Shown: one piece after another, positions 61,491 to 64,000 of the stretch
Layout: the number at the start of each line of letters is the position of its first letter
Numbering within the stretch: position 1 is the first letter of the stretch
Assembly (NCBI GenBank): GCA_016710365.1
Contig: JADJVW010000001.1
Coordinates: 186,001 to 250,000 of the forward strand
From: Candidatus Caldilinea saccharophila
GTDB lineage: Bacteria > Chloroflexota > Anaerolineae > Caldilineales > Caldilineaceae
Length of the DNA stretch: 64,000 nucleotides
Reading direction: 5' to 3'
Notes under the pieces: generated by a model
What the model saw: the letters and a program-made list of their open reading frames with translations, nothing else
Told to the model about the DNA's origin: nothing
The model's database searches: none
Translations under genes and position numbers: made by a program

Positions 61491-63996
61491 CTAAACGATG
61501 CTTATGACTGTGGTGTAGCAACCGGTAATCGTGTTGCGTACCCCCTGCTCGATGCAGAGATAGAAGTTAGAGCCAAATTGCGCCGCGGGTGGCGCCGTGA
61601 TCTCCAGATGTAGCGGAATGGGTCTCCCTGCCACCAAAGGAAGACGTTTGACCTCTCGCCAGGCAACTGTCTTGTCGGTCGTCGCCGGATCTCAACTGTC
61701 GAAAACAGGCTTAGCAGCCCTGTTAACGCTCGGATCGTAACTGCACATCGATGCCGCCAACGATGATTCCGGCGCTGTTGCGCTGCACCAGCTGCACCAT
61801 TACGTCCGTCTTCAGCCCACCTTTGGGGGTGACAAGTTTTAGTTGCATTTGTCGCTGAGCGATCTGTCCCAACCCAACTGGCAACCTGGCGAACTGTGGA
61901 TCGACCATCGTTAACAGGTTCGCTCTCCCGACTCTCTGGAGTTGGAACCCCTGCAAAGGCCAGAGCTCCGAACGTTGTCCTCCCACTGGTAACGGCCTGC
62001 CATGGGGCCAGCAACCCTTGAGCGCTTCGGCTCTGAGTTGTTCAGCGAACCGCTTCTCCTCGGGTTGCACCAGCGTCTGGCGCTGGAAGCTAATAAACGG
62101 GATGCCCTCTATCTCGCGCACTCGGCGCAGTGCGGCACCGGGGTTGAGGTAAACGGCCACATCCTGCCACGGACCCTCCTTGAGGATCTCAAGAACCTCC
62201 AGATGGTGGAGATTGAAAGCGTGCCCAATCTCGAACGGTATCACGAAATTCTGTGCGTCCCCGGTGATGTAGATGATCTCGAGGTTCTTTTGGGCCAGCT
62301 TGCGGTTCTCCCAGACGTGGTGTAGCTTCTCTGGTGTCGTTCCCAGTGGGAAAACCTCGGCCAACAGGCACGGATGCCAATTCGCCTGCGGCGGGACCAG
62401 AGCTTTCGGCCACAAGACTTTGGCCACGGCGGTACCTCCTGCCGGAACAGTTGCTAACACGGCAGTGCCGATCAAACGGGTTGGATGCCAGTCGATCGGA
62501 TAGAAGACCTCGGTGCGCGGAACTGCCTCCGCAACAGTATCATGACCATCGAAACCCAGGTAGTTGGCGAGGTAGAACCTAACGGTGACGTTGTCATAGC
62601 TCGTATTGCTTTTGTTGTGAACGCGCGCATACAGCCAGTTATCCTGGTTGCTCAGGGGTTTCTGGTGAATCGAGTCACCAAGCGCCGGGTTCAGGTAGAG
62701 GGTCGGATTGTCGTCGGCATTTCGGACGAAGAGATCCGGGCTGTTCCAGAAAGTGCCGGACGATGCGGATGACTGGACGCCGGTATCGGTCAGAGTATCG
62801 CGGATGTAGACATCATTCACGTTCGCGCGCAGGAGCGAGGTGTCCATCACCGAGCGGCCCGAGGTAGCCCGACGCCAGTTGTCTATCTGGTCGTGGCGTC
62901 GAGTTTCCACGGCGGTGAGAAACGCTGCATAGGTGTTCACATTGGATGTGATGGCAATCATCGCCTGGTGAAAGACGCGTTGGCTGCTATGAAGGTTCGG
63001 CGTACGTGCTCCTTCATTCCAGATGATGTTCTGAGCCGTAATGGCCACGGGAGTGGAACTAAACGTGCCGTTCGGATTGGATTTCGGGTCCTTGATGATC
63101 TGAAAGTCCGAGCCGCTGACCGGATAGGTAGGCGGTCTGACCCGCGATGAGCTGGTCGCTTCGGGGTTGAGGAAGCCCATCAAGTACTGATCCAGGGGGC
63201 AGAAGACGAATTCGGTATCTTGGGGCTCCTCTCTACCGTAGGTCCCGGGCGTTCCTGGTGTTGTCTCAAACCAGTCGAGGTGGTCATAGTCCATGCAGGA
63301 ACGGTCGTTGTCTGGCCATCCGCCGGGGTGGAATGGCTTCTGGCTTGCACTCCACGCGCTATTCCAGTTTTCATGAAGCAGCCCCTGCTCGGGGCCATTT
63401 TGGGAATCACGATAGTTGACGTAGAAGAGCCACTGGTGGCCAGGCTCATGAAGCATGGTGCGTGCAGTGTACCAGGAATGGTATACCCAGCGCTGCAACC
63501 GCGAAGAGCCTCCCCAGTCCGCCCGATGGTTCTCCGCGCCGATGCCATAGCCATTGTCAGAACTAGCTCTGTAGATGGTATTGCTGGCATTCCCCATGTT
63601 GGGTGTGCCAGTGTCGTCCCACGCTGTGTCGTGTGCCAAAAGGAAAGTGGCAAAGTCATAGTCGTCGCCGAAGCGGGTTCGGAAGAGATTCCATGCGCCT
63701 ACCATATCGAGAATTCTGTCGCCACCAGAGGTGGTGTATGCCAGACTGCCGTCATCGTCGATCACGAACAAGTCGCCGCGCATGTCAATGGCAGGGCTGG
63801 TGAAATCGAGCACTTCCTCCTCGCTGCCGTCCGGTTTCATGCGCTTGATCCGGCGGGCTCTACCCTGGCGTTCCTTCTGCTCCATGTTCAGGCGGTGGAT
63901 CTTGCCCCAATCCAACCACTCGGTCATGCCGCCGCCCTCGCGATTGCCTGACTCGTCACGCATGACCCGCTCCTGGTCGAAAGAGACCTCTTGCAC
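61491..63996 (-). CDS. Large protein with a HEPGH zincin-like motif, partial at window edge and broken at its 3' end
   Basis: The main frame runs from the window edge to 61723 (757 residues). TARTMLHEPGHQWLFYVNYR holds an HExxH zinc-protease motif near residue 185, with further aspartate- and tryptophan-rich loops (DNDRSCMDYDHLDWFETTPG). After ~470 the protein is beta-rich (DNVTVRFYLANYLGFDGHDT), then CARDB-like. A further coding-looking stretch in another frame (61491 to ~61690: LPLVAGRPIPLHLEITAPPA, CIEQGVRNTITGCYTTVISI) is probably the true C-terminus after a frameshift near 61710. Its start may lie outside the window. Putative secreted metalloprotease. Confidence 0.5.
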
Positions 63997-64000
63997 ATCC

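Overview
This 64 kb window is a high-GC bacterial chromosome segment. I infer a member of the Chloroflexota close to Caldilinea. The grounds are the many GT39 membrane glycosyltransferases with exported beta-sandwich tails, large secreted proteins with lamin-tail (LTD), CotH and VCBS domains, the ISH3-type transposase remnant and the MoxR/DUF58 and CYTH-CHAD genes. This is from recalled family resemblance, not a search.

Layout. (1) 0.1-12 kb: an intact FAD oxidoreductase gene (90-1451) and a decayed second copy of it (10923-11894) bracket a defence island. The island holds truncated genes (aldo/keto reductase, transposase, vWA), a MntA/HepT pair, and a minus-strand restriction-modification operon (two methylase genes and a GIY-YIG/helicase) with a FitAB toxin-antitoxin cassette inside it. 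(2) 12-28.3 kb: a broken lipoprotein gene, then a minus-strand cluster of five GT39 glycosyltransferases with a GmrSD-type (DUF262/DUF1524) gene wedged between two of them. (3) 28.3-37.7 kb: three very large secreted proteins built from LTD, CotH-kinase, Ig-like and 14 VCBS/FG-GAP repeats. (4) 37.8-51.8 kb: mainly chromosomal genes: a GT2 transferase, cobT, a PEP-utilising-enzyme homologue lacking its histidine, a pappalysin-scarf secreted protein, an Lrp-type RAM protein, NUDIX-DUF58-MoxR, tRNA-Arg, a phytase-like esterase, CYTH-CHAD and a GyrI-like fragment. (5) 51.9-64 kb: two tRNA genes with CAT anticodons followed by a mobile, decaying island: an integrase cut by a MITE, three remnants of one helicase C-terminal region, HigBA, one intact and one broken AbiE system, a transglutaminase-like gene, an IS3-family element and a HEPGH putative metalloprotease that runs off the window.

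The most novel observations are a family of ~120 bp palindromic miniature elements with perfect 8-bp target duplications (two near-identical copies, plus a third related one), a separate 87-bp element with a TTA duplication, the FitAB cassette that duplicated the start of a restriction gene, the loss of the catalytic NPPY segment from the cognate methylase, and a PEP-utilising pseudoenzyme translationally coupled to cobT. Single-base frameshifts, several next to short homopolymers, recur even in ordinary genes (cobT, GT2, CYTH-CHAD). Many of the 'pseudogenes' may therefore be consensus errors of a long-read or metagenomic assembly, and I flag each one.
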